The notes under the pieces: generated by a model
What the model saw: the letters and a program-made list of their open reading frames with translations, nothing else
What the model was told of the DNA's origin: nothing
Database searches by the model: none
Position numbers and translations under genes: made by a program
Shown here: piece by piece, positions 21,693-34,898 of the stretch
Numbering within the stretch: the stretch's first letter is position 1
How the letters are laid out: each line of letters starts with the position of its first letter
Origin: Zizania palustris
Lineage: Eukaryota > Streptophyta > Magnoliopsida > Poales > Poaceae
NCBI GenBank assembly: GCA_019279435.1
Contig: JAAALK010000079.1
Location: forward strand, 107,923,198 to 107,987,197
DNA length: 64,000 nt
Direction of reading: 5' to 3'

Positions 21693-24600
21693 TCATGAAA
21701 AATCTGTATCTATACCAAGAAGGAAATGAAGACCTCTTCGATCCCTCGAGCTACTGTTAAAACTAGTACGACTTCGAAGGCGACTTGTTCCGGAGGCAGG
21801 AGTTTTAGTAACTTTATGTTTAACACTCTTCCCTCCTTTGGAAGCTCGGAAGTACTTCTGCTCTTGCTGAAGTTCGGCCTAGGTCCAAAGTCATTCGGGG
21901 CTTCTTTCCCAGCTTCGAAGTTGTTCAAGGCTCTTTTCTACTTGCTCTTCAGCAGTATTTTCTTCTTCAGACCATTTAATGTCCTCAGAAGATGATGTTT
22001 CTAAACTAACTTCTTTTTCCTCTTTTTTAATATAAGATAATACTTCTTTACATATATCAGGTATAACTTCACCGGAGCTTCCCTGAGGAATTGAAAACCG
22101 AGGGCGTTTGTGAGGTCTTAGAGCTTCGAAGGTAGCCCATTGCAAGCAAAGCTCTTCGTTAATCTCTAGTACTTCGAGATCATCCAAAAAATGTTCGAAA
22201 GACTAAAAACATTTCCAAATAAGCCTTTTCATTCATGAGAGGATAAAACATAAGTTTTTACATAATCGGTGCCCCAAGGATAACTAGACCTTCGGGTCTG
22301 AAGGAGGCTGGCTGCTTGAAGGTTGCGACCGCGCTTGCTTTTGGCGAAGTCCTTCGTTAATCCATGTTTTGATTGTTGATCGGCCTTCGGCTCTCCAAGA
22401 CGGTTGGAAGGCTTCCCAGGCTACAACCACGACGGCGGAAGGAGTGAGTAGCCGGTCGTCGCCGAAGTTGATAGGAGTTGCCTCTGGTTCTGGTGCTACA
22501 GATAGCCCTAAATTCTCGTAGTAGCGAAGCAGACTGAGAGCAGCTACTTGGCTGGAGATCTCTCCATACCTAATACCCGCTGTCTTCATATTCTTCGATG
22601 TTGCTTGGATCATCTTCAGTCTTCGCATCAGAGGGACATCGTCAGTCGAAGATAAAGTCCAAGAAGTACCAAAGTACTCTAGGATGCCCTGAAGGTTGTC
22701 CATGGTCTCTAAGGCTACCTTCTCGCACATTACTTTGTCTTCGAACAAAGCATTCTTCGACGTGGGCAACTCGTCTGTCAAGGATGAGAGCCTAGTTGCC
22801 TCCATAATCAAAGAATTCTTTTGTCCGAGCAAGTTGTTGGCCTCCTCCGTCAACTTCAACTACTCCTCTTAGAGCTTGATCATCTCAGCTCCTGCAGTTG
22901 CCTGCTCCCTCCGTAGCTTTTCTACTTTAGCCCAAAGCACGATCTGTTCAGCTTCAACCTTGCGGTTGGCAGCCTCCAAGCCAAGTCTAACTTTCCTTTC
23001 TGCGGCCACCATTTCGTCGAAGCTAGAGGTCCAATCCTCGGAGCTAACAAGACTCCTCTAAAGAGTCGTTATATTCTCCTTGAGTCGGTTACACTCTCGC
23101 TCATTTGATACAGCCGCAGCTCGAGCCAAGACTATTTGCTGCGAAGGAAGAAAAGAGCAATGTAAGCAAACTATTTACATATGTTTGAACTAACTCTGTT
23201 GTTGCAGATACTTCATACCTGATAGGCTGCACGTTCTAAGGCCGCGTCCAACTCCGACCCCTCAGCTTCCCCAAGAATGGCAACCAAGTCGGTCTCCCCA
23301 ACCTCGGGACTAGCCCGAGCCAAAGGCTCTAGCAAAGTCCGAAGTCTAGTCCTTTGCTCCAGAAAAGGAGCTAGGAGGGGGAGCCTTGACAAGGCTCTAT
23401 GATCATCTTCATTGGGAGAAGTGCCGAAGCGCAGCGTGGCGTCTTCGGAGATTTCCATAGATTGGCGTCCTTCCATGGATTGGCCTTCGTTAGTAGACTC
23501 TGATGGGGTCCATCCTTTAGTTTGAACAGGCAAAGGTTCCCCCTTACCTTTACCTTTCCCAGGCCCCATTCTCATGGCTACCTCCTGGATTGGCTTTGGA
23601 GACTTGGAAGCCTCTGGCGTAGTCTTCATGCAGGGGTCAACTCCATGGGAGTTGATCTTGTAAAGGCCAAAGGTATTTGATATTGCATAAATTTTGCAGG
23701 ACACAAAAAGAAAGAAAAAGTAATCTAGTGAAGTTTACCTTTGATGTTCTGCCGCCGGACGAGCACGAGACTGCTCGGAGGCTCGAGCACTTCTTCGAAG
23801 TCCTCTTCGGACACCATGCTTTGAATTGAAGGATTAGCTGCCAAAACCACTCCAACAACTGCAGCTATTACTTCGTCCAGAGGTGAGACTTGGTCATTCG
23901 CCATCCCGACTCTGCCTTCTCCCGCAGCAGGGGCTTCTTGGCCAAACAGGACATTTTTAGTCTATACCTACTCGATATTGTCGTTAGCAACAGGCACTGC
24001 CGCCGCGTCACCTTGGGTGGGGACTTCAACCTCTAGTTTTATCTCCTCATCCCCGGTAATGAGGGCTTCGAACTCCCTCCATATTTCTACTTGTCCTTCA
24101 GCTTCAGATGACTTCGAAGATGAAGTAGGGGATTTGGAAGGAGCGACGAACTTCGACTTTCGGGCCACCTTCTTCACAGGTGTCTTGGTTGGTGCTGAGG
24201 TCCCCGCTTCATCTTTCCTCTTCTTGGGACCTGGTTCGGACGTGCTCCAATCTAGAAGAGAAGGAGCTTCAACTCTGAGTACGCTCCATACTCGATTGAA
24301 TCGCTCCCAGCAGCCCACCAGCCTCACCCTCCATTCCTTCTCGGTGAGTGTAGGAGCTCTGAGGATTTTCTCCGAAGCCCATACAATTTTTTCCGATGTC
24401 AGGGTGGCATGTGGAGCTGAAAGATAAGATTTTATTTTAGTTAAATCATTTTATGAAGTCATTATTGCATATAAAACATTTTGCAGGGCTTTCAAGGTTA
24501 CCTGCAGCACTTGAAGAGATTTCTTGGAGTCCACCCTCCGGATTCTCTTCGAAGTTAATCAGCCAGCTGGCCATCAGGGGCGGAATTCGGAGTCCGATGA

Positions 24601-25356
24601 ACTCCTCCGCTAAGTCCCACATGCTCATGCGGTGACTTATTGCTTGTAGCAGGTTGAGGCTAGCTTCGAGCTGGCTCGGGTCCGAATGAACCTCCGCTTC
24701 TCTCCGGTAAAAGATGTCTTCGAGAGGCCCAGCCAAGGTGTTGTCCGCTCCTACTTCGGCATAAAACCAGCGAAGGACCCAGTCCGTATACCACCTGGCG
24801 TTGATGGCCTTCGCTGGGAACCGAGTTTGATACTCATCTCGAAGCCAGAAGTTGATACTGCCGAAAGCAATCACTATCTTCTCTCCTCCAGAGCTTTGGT
24901 AAGTTTTTGGTTGGCAGGAAGCTTTATGGAGTGCTACGAAGATCTCTGCTGTCCCTTTGCAACCTTCTGCTCGCATCGCCCACTCGAAGATGGCTAGGTG
25001 TGCTATGGCATTCGGAGAAAATTGAGGAAGAGTAACATGAAAAAGCTCCAATACCTCAAAAAGGAAGTCTACTGCGGGAAGTACCAACCCATCCTCGAAG
25101 AATGCTTCGAACACGATCACTTCTCCGGCCGAGGCGAAGGGATTGCTTCTTGGCCGAGTTTGCAAATTTGTATCCCCGGACTCGTCTTCCCCGCAATCGC
25201 CGCCGCAATGGACTTCTTCGTGCAGGTTGAAGGCCCCAAGTTGTGCGACTGATCGGAATACTTTGAAGACGCCGGGAGAAGGTCATGGGGACCGACCGGA
25301 TGAGGGTTGCCCGAAGGCGACGCCGCTGCTACGGCCACCATAACTTGCTGCCTAGC
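21693..25356 (-). pseudogene. Antisense gene (aORF) of element Y, decayed
   Basis: Minus-strand copy of the five-exon gene described for E3 (53865-57501). The recognisable parts run from the N-terminal exon (FEAFFEDGLVLPAVDF, FPAKAINARWYTDW, about 24500-25165) through the serine/proline-rich middle (about 23213-24327) and coiled-coil exon (about 22284-23150) to the last exon (22190-21693, ending IDTDFS). Breaks include a frameshift near 25165, in-frame stops in the coiled-coil region, and TGA and TAG in the last exon near 21890. The first codons are cut off at 25356 by the E2 insertion, next to the ARQQ residues. Confidence 0.75.
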
Positions 25357-25670
25357 TGTTGGCGTAAAAGATTACGCTAACAGGTTTCTGAAGATTAGAA
25401 ACTAACAAACGAAGTGTTTGCGAAGGAAACTATTCCAAGTCTCCGAAAGGATAATAACTTAGAATAGTTTGAAAGTGTGTATTGAATAACTTGTATTCGG
25501 TCCCTATTACAGGGTAAAACGGGGGGTATTTATAGGCTCAAACATTAAGGAAAAGACCCTTTTACCCCTCTATTACAACCGACATAGTGGAAACTATTCG
25601 GTACCCTTAATAGGGCTAAAATGGTAAAAGACTAATCTAATGAGAAAGAAGATAAGTCTTCCATCTTAGC
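25357..25670 (-). repeat. E2 3' LTR, first part (U5 side)
   Basis: Starts TGTTGGCGTAA and runs to CATCTTAGC. It matches 52539-52852 (E2 5' LTR) with only 2 mismatches in about 312 bp. The LTR continues at 42179 after the X insertion. It contains the minus-strand promoter-like CCTATAAATACC. Confidence 0.82.
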
Positions 25671-27432
25671 AAGTCTTAGCAGATTTCGTAGCAGAATGGA
25701 CTCCCCCTGCAACGTGGGTTCCGGAGAAGTCAAGCGAAGGAATTTGGACTGTTTTTCTGATGGGGCTTTCCAAGCATCCGGAGCAGGTGTTGGAGCAGTT
25801 TTAATTTCGCCTTCGGGGCAAAGAGCAATGTACTCCGCAAGACTCAACTTTAAGTCTACCAATAATATAGCGGAGTATGAAGGGATTTTACTGGGACTCT
25901 GAAAAGCACGTGCTCTAGGGGCTACAAGAGTTGTTATAAAGACAGATTCTCAAATAGTAGCAGGGCACGTAGATAAAAGTTTTCAAGTTCGGCATCCATA
26001 GCTTGCAAAGTACTTAGAAGAAATCCGTAAGATCGAAGCACAATTCAAGGGTATTTCCATTCGGAGTATACCAAGAGCAGAAAATGTGCAAGCGGACATC
26101 TTAGCAAAAGCTGCAGCTGGAGCTATGGATATACCAGAAGAGGCTTTTTATGAGGAGCTCAGTACACCTTCGGTGCCACAAATTCCCTCTGCAGAGATTC
26201 TTTGCATTCCAAGTACAGATTGGAGAAATTCAATCATGGAACTTTTGCAAGGAGGAGCAAATTCGTCTGAAGAGCCACAGTTTTCAAGATTGAAACTCAG
26301 GGCCAGGAATTATCAAATAATCAACGGTATTTTATACAAGGCCGGAGTATGTTCCCCTTTACTCCGATGTATATCCCAAACCAAAGGCCAAGATATTCTT
26401 CGAGAAATTCATGAAGGGCTTTGTGGTAGCCATCTGGCCCCTCGAGCTTTGACAGGAAAAACACTTCGCCAGGGGCTTTATTGGCCTACGATAGTAGCAG
26501 ATGCGGAGAACTTAGTCCGCACATGCCAAGGATGTCAGTGGATGGGTCGACGGAGTCATCGCCCACCAACAACTCTTCAAGTTATTGCTCCGGTATGGCC
26601 CATGGCCAGATGGGGTATGGATTTGATTGGTCCCTTTCCAGTAGCTAAGGGAAATTTAAAGTTCGCAGTGGTAGCTATTGAATATTTTTCTAAGTGGGTA
26701 GAAGCAGAGCCCTTAACAACTATCACTTCGAACAATGTACAAAAATTCTTTTGGAAGAGTATCATTTGCCGGTTCGGAGTGCCTAGACAACTCACAATTG
26801 ATAATGGAACACAGTTCAATGCAGAACCTTTCAGAAAGTTCTGCGAAGATCTAGGCATCCAGTTATGTTTTGCTGCAGTGAGACATCCTCAGTCTAATGG
26901 AGCTGTAGAAAGAGCCAATGGAAATATTTTGTCAGGGCTAAATCGAAGGATAGTAGGATTGACAAAAGGACTGTGGACCGAAGAACTTCCGAAGATTTTA
27001 TGGTCCATTCGGACTACGCAAACAAGGTCCACAGGTTTCACTCCATTCAGATTGCTATTTGGGGATGAAGCTATGACTCCAACGGAGCTCAAAGGAGGAT
27101 CACTTCGCAGCACCGAACCGGAGATTGAAGGAGAAAGACAAGCTTCGCTGGATTTAACAGAGGAGACAAGACTTCGAGTTGTGGCCAATTTATCAAAGTA
27201 TCATCAGCAGACGAAGGCTTGGTTTGACCCGAAGGTTAAGATCAATGAGCTTAGACCGGGTCATCTCGTTTTACGAAGCATCATAGCGCCAGGAAAATTA
27301 GGAAATAAAAGGGAAGGTCCATACTTAATTGTTCGTTCAGGATGTCCTGGCTCTTTTAAATTAGCTAATTTGGAAGGTGAAGAGTTAGCACATACTTGGC
27401 ATGCGGAGCACCTAAAGCGATACTTCGCATAA
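25671..27432 (+). pseudogene. X pol fragment: archaeal-type RNase H and integrase
   Basis: Reads from VLADFVAEW through the second, archaeal-type RNase H (SDGAFQASGAG, KSTNNIAEYEG, KTDSQIV, QADILAK) into integrase. The integrase zinc ligands are intact (EIHEGLCGSHL, VRTCQGCQ), as are the DDE residues (MDLIGPFP, IDNGTQF, AVERANG). Breaks: one base missing in a T run near 25757, TGA at 25900-25902 (CGA in relatives) and TAG at 25999-26001 (CAG in relatives). From 26086 to the stop at 27430-27432 the frame is open for 448 codons. RT and earlier domains are absent because of the 5' deletion. Confidence 0.9.
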
Positions 27433-28030
27433 GGGCTCCTTGTAATCATGTGTAATCACTTTTCGAATCAATAAAGCATATGGTTCAGATAGTGCCTACC
27501 CCTCATAAACTTCCAGCTTCCAAGTGGACGCACTTGAACCGTGGAGTTGACCGAGAGGGAAGTGTCATTAATTTGAATCATATTTTCGGACTTTGAACCA
27601 TTGGTTCGAAGTTTCCGACGTGGGGGCTGACATAATCCGGAGTCCAAGCCACTGGCTTGTAGGCATCCGTAAAAGAGCCCAAAACCACATCATACGGAGT
27701 CCAAGCCATCGGCTGGTAGACATCCATAAAAAGAGTCCAAGGAGACCAAATCATGCGGAGTCCAAGCCACCGGCTTGTAGACATCCTTAAAAAGAGTCTA
27801 AAGAGACCACTGCGAACTCCAAACCATTGGTTTGACAGAATTCGCAAAAAAGAGTCGAAGGAGGCCAAAACAAAATAGAGTTTGGGCCATTAGCTTCGAA
27901 TGTCTGTTAAGAAAGTCCAAAGTGACAAATTATCTAAGACACTAAAGTGTCCAGAAAGTGATCTCAAGTGATTTCTTTCAAAAACATAAGGTACTAAGTT
28001 GCCAATCTTCAGACTACAAATATGATTACA
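27433..28030 (+). repeat. X post-pol region with minisatellite
   Basis: Between the pol stop and the convergent aORF stop. About 27600-27880 holds four to five diverged units (GAGTCCAAGCCACTGGCTTG, then CATCCGTAAAAAGAGTCC). The rest is the conserved Tat-family linker. No gene. Confidence 0.78.
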
Positions 28031-29395
28031 TCATGAAAAATTGGTATCTATACCAAGAAGGAATCGAAGACCTCTTCGATTTGTAGAGCTAGGGTTGGAA
28101 CGACTAGTTCCAGTGCTGGGAGTTCTAACAACTTTGCGTTTAACTCTTCTGCCTCCCTTCGAAGCTCTAAAGTCTTTTTTTTCTTGTTGAAGCTCGGCCC
28201 AAGTTCGAAGCCGTTCGGGGCTCCTTTCCCAGCTTCCAAGTTCTTTAGGTTTTTTACTTTGAGCTTCATCTTCGTCTTCGGACCATATAATGTCTTCAGA
28301 AGATGAAGTTTCCAAGTTAACTTCTTTTTCTTCCTCTTTAATACAAGATAATATATCTTTACTTATTTCGGACGTAATCGCTCCGGAACTATCTCGAGGA
28401 ACTAGAAATCGAGGGCGCTTATGAAGTTTTAAGATGTCGAAGGTAGCCCATAATAAGCGAAGTTCGTCGTTAACATTTAACACTTCGACATCTTCCATAT
28501 GAGGCAAAGCCTAAAAACATGATAAACAAATCTTCATTCATAAATGTACAAAAGCGTAGTGCTTTACATAGTTGAAAATCCTAAGGTAATTCTAAACCTG
28601 CGGGTTTGGAGCAGGCTGACTGCTCGAAGCTTGAGACCGAGCCTGCTTCTGGCATTGTCCTTCGTCAATCTAGGCCTTGATCGCAGAGCGACCTTCGGCT
28701 CTCCATGAAGTTTGAAAGGCTTGCCAAGCAGCGGCCACACCTTCAGAGGGAGTAAGAAGCTGGTCATCATCGAAGGTAATGGGACCCTCTCTTGCGCTCG
28801 GAGTTATTGATCGACCCAGATCTTCGTAGTAACGAAGTAGACCAACAGCAACCACTTGTCCAGAGATTTCTCCGTAACGAATGCCTGCTGTCTTCATTTG
28901 CTTCGCTGCTCCTTGAATCCTCTTCAGCCGGCGCAGTAGGGAGATGTTGTCATCCGAAGGAAGCATCCCAGTAGTACCGAAGTACTCCAGAACGCTTAGC
29001 AATTGGTCCATGACCTCCGCAGCTACCTTCTCAGACTTCAGCTTATCTTCAATTAATGCATCCTTCGTCGAAGTTAGCTCTTCTATTACTCTAGAGAGCC
29101 TAGCTGCCTCTGTAGTTAAAGAATTCTTATGATTCAGTAGTTGGCTAGTTTCTTCTCGGAGTCTAACAAGCTCGGCCCACGCAGTAGCATTCTCCGCCCG
29201 CATCTTTTCAATTTCTGCTCGAAGCACAATTTTTTCCGCTTCGAGCTCTTTATTCACAGCTTCTAAACCTTGTCTGGCCCTGTGCTCCGTTGAAACCATG
29301 TTGTCCATGTGGGCCACTCGACCTTCGGAGATAGTAAGATTTCATTGAAGAGTTGCATTTTCCTCTCGAAGGCGAATGCTTCCACGTTCATTTGA
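28031..29395 (-). pseudogene. Antisense gene (aORF) of X, 3' part (exon 5 and most of exon 4)
   Basis: Exon 5 (about 28510-28031) is open and ends NFS with TGA at 28031-28033; it has the acidic LETSSSEDIIWSEDEDEA stretch and a basic tail. Exon 4 (from 29395 down to about 28600) encodes the coiled coil (MDNMVSTEHRARQGLEAV...). It is cut at 29395 by the Helitron, and the rest resumes at 39455. Reading across the Helitron gives back ...CAAATGAACG, as in the E2 copy at about 45075. Confidence 0.82.
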
Positions 29396-29440
29396 CTAGT
29401 GAGAGGCCCGTGCGTTGCAACAGATTCATAATTTTAACGG
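29396..29440 (-). other. Helitron 3' terminus
   Basis: The minus strand ends ...GTTGCAACGCACGGGCC...CTAG. The stem is CTGTTGC facing GCACGGG, weakened by one C-to-T change compared with the internal copy at about 29590. Confidence 0.85.
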
Positions 29441-29720
29441 CAATATATTTAGAACACGATATATTTGCCGAACACATTTATTTAGTAATATTGCGATGAT
29501 AAAAAACAAAATACTATATTATTGTTCAAAACAATACAGGATGAAATTTACTAAAATTTTCCCCACATTAAACTTAATAGTAAGGTGCACGTGCGTTGCA
29601 ACGGATGCATAATTTTAACGGCAACATATTTAGAACATGATATATTTGCCGAACACATGTATTTAGTAATATTGCGATGATAAGAAACAAAGTAATATAT
29701 TATTTCTCAAAACAATACAT
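29404..29720 (-). repeat. Tandemly duplicated Helitron 3' end
   Basis: About 29404-29535 and 29585-29715 are near-identical (GTGCGTTGCAACRGATKCATAATTTTAACGGCAA...), offset by about 180 bp. The internal copy lacks a CTAG next to its hairpin. Confidence 0.85.
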
Positions 29721-29820
29721 AGAGCTATCATTTTTCTATATAAAGTGTCATTGCATATTTATAATTACAGATCTGGTATGAAATTGTACAATACTATACA
29801 ATGAGTACATCTTCTTTTAT

Positions 29821-32800
29821 CTACCTAGTGAGCACTTCCTTGTAGACGATATTCTTCGTTAGCGTGCTTGTTGAATTGATACCCCTATTTGTTTCCGAAG
29901 CGGCGAGTATTTTGATATTGCTACGAGAAGTTGCTCGTGACAGAGCTACATATAATTGTCCATGAGAGAACACCGGGTTCGGGAGATATATTCCAACATG
30001 CGGTATTGTTTGACCCTGTGCTTTATTAATTGTCATTGCAAAACTCACCCTAACAGGAAATTGACTCCTCTTAAACTTGAAGGGGAACATCTCATCATCG
30101 GAGGGGCACAAGGGTATGCGTGGAAGGAAGACTCTCTCACCAGCATGTTGTCCCAATACAATTTCAGCATCAATAGTATTTCTTTGAAATGCTCGGACTA
30201 TCAACCTAGTCCCATTACACAGACCATTGGCCGGGTCAAGATTTCTGAGCAAAATCACAGGACAATTAACCTTGAGTTTTAATATATGTGGAGGTAACCC
30301 ATTTGGCGTTAATGAATTCAGGAACTCAGACGGATAATGGTTGCATGGATCATCGACTGCTCGATCATGACTGTGATAAATCATCTCGTTACCAGGAAAA
30401 CGTTCGATAAGCTTCATGTTTATTGCATCAACGTTCTCATTCCTCGTTGACAAAATAGCTCGAGATGTGATGTAGTCTGCATCAGTCATGTTTGCACCTA
30501 ACATTGGAAATACCATGTCAATAAGACTATCAATGTCTGATTCTGCACCAGTGTAGGGTACACATATCTCGTCGGGTAAATTTACATAGTCATCATCGAT
30601 GGTCTCTTCAATGCCATTGCCAATCCGTAGCAGGTAGTTTGAAAACCATATATCTGATCGATCTCTCATGTTATGGACAAGTCTCAATTGATGCATGTTA
30701 TCCCATAGGTAAGATCTACGCAAGGTTGCGTTTACAATTTGAGCCCTATTCCCCTTTCGTATAACTGGAAGAACTTGTCTGAAGTCACCTCCAAAAACCA
30801 TTGTTTTGCCTCCAAATGGAAGATTGGGCTTTTCCATTATGTCCCTCATGCTCTTGTCCAATGCCTCTATTGCCTGTCTTTTGTCATGGAGACTTCATCC
30901 CATAATATAAGCGAAGCTTTTTGAAGAAGCTTAGCAGTACCACTTTGTTTGGTGAAGTTACACACCGCATTATCTTGTATGCTTAGTGGTATCTTGAACC
31001 TTGAATGAGTCGTCCTACCTCCAGGCATGATCGAAGCAGCAACACCAGATGTTGCAGTAGCAATAGCTATCTTCCCCTCGCTACGGACTTTTGCTAGTAA
31101 AGCTTTGTACAGAAAGGTTTTTCCTGTTCCTCCTGGACCATCAACAAAAAACACACCTCCACTATTGTTGTCAACGGATGATAGTATAATGTCATAAGCA
31201 TATCTTTGTTTTGCATTAAGAGAGGATGTGCTCGCTAGTAGCTCATTATCCACTTGTATAGAGGACTCTTCACAAATCTCCCTCACCTCACCCGCCATGG
31301 TGTCATATGATTCATCAATTTCTGGAAGAGGAAATGATGTTATCTCTTTACCCATTGACAGAAGCAATTTTCTGATATCCAATAACACCAATTGTTCAAC
31401 TGCATATGCATTCATCTGGGATCGTCGGATGTCATCAAACATTGCTTCGAAGTGTTTGTTCCAGAGTCCACGCACATCGCTAGGTTCACAATAAACCAAT
31501 ATTGTAGCAAACAACCTTCGGAGGGACGAAGGCATATGAAAAACTTCAGCTTCAGAGAGGCACTCATCAATGTTGTTATCTGACTCAATAATACCTCTTT
31601 TCTCAGTGCTTTCTCGAAATGTAGGGTACACAATACCATCATATGTCCTCAAATCCTCAAATGAAGTAGCACCAACCACATGGTTTAATAGCACCCTCAA
31701 GTAGTATCTCTCTCCCTCTACTGGATGTGCTGAGATGATCCTCCCAATCTGCGTACTTCATTCTCTTATTTTCTAAAGCTTACGTCCAGGCAACCACACT
31801 GCATTTTGTGGGAATTCCCTATAAAGTAACGTGCGTGCCCACATAAATTGCTGATTTGCCTTGAAATACTCAGTCAACATGGTTCTTGAGGCACCCTGTT
31901 GGTCGAGAACTTCACGTACATCAGCATTCTCTCTATAGGACACAAGATGCATTCCTGGGAGGTGGAGCTGTAACTGTAGCACTGGTGGCGAAATCCCGCT
32001 AAGATCAACTCCAAATATTCTCCATAATGCCTCCTGTGGTGTTACCCACCTAGCATTCCTATATTCATTTATCTCATTAATCTCGTGGTTTTCATCAGCT
32101 TCATTCACGAACACAGACGCCCTATCATGCCCCTTATAAATATACTTGTAGAGGTACTTCATAGCCTTAATGCTCGAACAAACCTCTGCATTGATGTGAC
32201 AGTCATACATTCTTAGAAGCATAGGATTATATGGAACAACCCATCTATTGTCTAATTCATGACCTCTCACTCTTACCCTCTGACTGTCATCCCTTCTCCT
32301 GTAAATAGGGTAAGAATCTTGACCTTGGATAGTTGTGTCACTAAATTGGCGTGGATAATAGCACTTGCAACTACCATTTTTCATGCATGGACTCTTCCTA
32401 TTTAGTGGGCCACATGGGCCATGCATCATATGTTTCACTACCATTTCATGTAGCTCCGGGTATATATCCTTATCTGGAAGTTCTGCTGAGATAACATTAT
32501 CATACTCATCGGGACAACTCAATTTGTATGTTGACTCCATGATACGGAGGAAATGTGCATGCGGTAGACCCCTTTTTTGGAACTCGATTACATGTACTTG
32601 TGCTGCAATGATTCCTAGGATATGTTTACGAAATAGCTGGAACTTGAGATCCTCTAGCTTGGCTTTAAATACACGCACAACAAGATCAGGACGATCTTGT
32701 GGTGTTTGGCCAGGTCCAAGCTCCCTACTTATCTCTTCCCAATTAGGATTACAAGTCATTGTGATAAATATGTCGGGTTTTCCATACTTCTGCACTAAGG

Positions 32801-34898
32801 CAATAGCATCCATATATCTTCGTCTCATATCCCTCCCGCCACCGATAAACGATGCAGGTAGGACCCATCTTTTTCCCAATCTGCTGGCTCTATGTTCTCC
32901 AACAGATACACTATCCATCAAGCCCTGGTAAAGATCCGCACAAATCTTCTTCTGATTGTATAAGAAGTAATTCAGGCGAGACGTTTCAATTTTTATGTAG
33001 GTATCAACTACAAACTGTTGGAATAGACGTCTCCCATACAAGACCGTGTTGAAGATTCCACTACGCATCTGGAATTTATAGCAATAATATTCACGCATCG
33101 AAACAAAAAACTTGCTGGTAGTATCTACAAAGAAAAGAGAAATCAGTTAGGTGATTAGCGTATGGATTAATAGTATCGTAATAACATGAATATGAGTCAC
33201 TTAGCTAACCTGAGTTGTCAGCATTTCTTTGTCGGGTTGTACTTATTTGACTAATGTCAATACCTTGTCTTGGTATATCAGAATGCCAACCGAGCTCTGC
33301 TCTTGGAAAAAATAGGGGGTATGACAAAAGGTCGTAGCACCCATCACTCGGTCTAATTGAATAGTAGTTGTTGTTATTGCCAAACAAGGTGATGCTACGA
33401 TCAAAATGTTTATTAATATCATTCCCCTCAACCCACACAGCAGCAACCTCTGATATTACGGTCTGTTATAAGTTCTCTGGTCTAGCTTATAATCCATATT
33501 TAGCACAATACGATATTCATCAACGTCTTCAACCTGTCCTAGGCTTCTGAATGTTTCAGAGTAGGGATTATCTCTCAAAATATGTACCAAACATCTAATA
33601 ATAGATATGTCCCTTTCTCTATATATATCACCTCGAGCACGACGGAAACGATGTGATAAGCTAGGATCATCATCATAAAAGTACAACTGCAAGTGGCTTG
33701 GTTCATTGTCTCCATTCCCAAAAGAATGTATGTTATGGTACATTTGCCCATGCGCTTTAAATGTGTAAACTCCATCCCTTGCACTTGCGAGGTTCTTGTC
33801 ATAATCACAGTACATTGTGGTGAAGGAGAAATGACTGTTAAAATATCTAATATTCTCTATAAAATGTTGTGATTGAATGTCTTCACCTGTGTACAACCGT
33901 CGAAGCTCCTCAGGTGGCGCAGGCATTTGAAGTTTGACCTTGCCATTCATACAACAAAATCCTGGCGGCTCATATTCAAACCTCTTCGCACCACAATGAC
34001 GACAGTCTGGCTGAGTCTTTAAAATGTGAGCGCTAACAGGTAGGTTTTGGTAGACAACGTCAGTTGTATCAAGGTTGTTAGATCCTATCTCAGAGGCATG
34101 TGGTGTATTACGAACAACACAGTTTGGACCAAGAGTTCTTCTTCTTGCTCGATTTTGTTGGTTACGTTTTTCCCGCATAACCTGCTTTTGCTCATCTGTC
34201 ATACTTGCTGAATATCGTTGGTTCTCTCGCCTCGCTTGCCTCTGTTCATCCGTCATACTTGCATATCGAGCTTTATCACGTGCATGTCTTTTGTTTCGTT
34301 GCTCTGATGTCAAGCTTGCATAGCGTGCTCTTTCACGAGCACGCCTTATCTCAGCACGATCTATCGATCGGTCAAGTTGGGTTTGTTGAACAGATGGAAT
34401 TGCTTGTTGCTCTTGTGAGTCGATAGCTGGAGTTGCTAATATAGCAGAATTTGCACCTGCACAAAGTTTATGTAATCACATGAGACATAATTTTTGCTAT
34501 TAGTAATTGCACAACCCACATTGCAGTAGTTTATACCATTAGAGGTTTGTCCTTGAAATAATCCCGCTGATGTAAGGGTACTTTGTGTAGGAACAACAAA
34601 TGAGGACGGTGGTCGATATGACACATTTTCACCGTCCGATGAACTTTCCGATGGAGTCTGTGATGGTTGTCGAATACAAATTCCAGAAGGGCCGTGAGGC
34701 AAAATGTTACAGCGATTTCTCTTTTGTCTATGACGACCATCGATAACTAAAAATTTAAAATGAGTACACATTTTCAGACAATAATTTTAGTGTAATATTG
34801 TAGCACAAATATTTGAATAGACAAATAAACAGGATAAATTAGGCGCATAAAATATAATAACCTTCTTTCCCCTCTCTCCTCGATATATTTTCTGACAT
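29821..34898 (-). pseudogene. Helitron Rep-helicase (HUH/Y2 endonuclease plus PIF1-family helicase)
   Basis: The model has four exons: 34898-34862, 34746-34537, 34456-33210 and 33114-29821, in matching phase, about 1,595 codons. The N-terminus has RYAS-T-EQR type repeats and a CRHCGAKRFEYEPPGFCC zinc-like segment. The Rep domain has the HUH motif LPHAHF (about 32552-32570) and the two-tyrosine motif YLYKYIYK (about 32140). The helicase has Walker A GPGGTGKT (about 31125-31148), Walker B LILWDEVSM (about 30890-30915), GGDFRQ and a C-terminal NKAQGQT...LYVALSR motif. It would nick and unwind DNA for rolling-circle transposition. Breaks: one base missing near 33457, TAG 31773-31775, TGA 31758-31760 and one base missing in an A run near 30886. 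Only four lesions in 4.8 kb of coding sequence suggest a fairly recent copy. Confidence 0.92.

Larger units (their letters stand above)
20948..25356 (+). mobile_element. Tat-lineage element Y, fragment (post-pol region and antisense gene only)
   Basis: The segment matches the post-pol region, minisatellite and antisense gene of X, E2 and E3, in the orientation of a plus-strand element. Its pol must lie left of the window, beyond the chromovirus that interrupts it. Its 3' LTR must lie right of the window, beyond the E2 insertion at 25357. It is the outermost element seen here. Confidence 0.8.

Noticed and set aside
25632..25862. Minus-strand open frame opposite the X RNase H
   Set aside because: Mirror of conserved pol coding sequence; no independent support.
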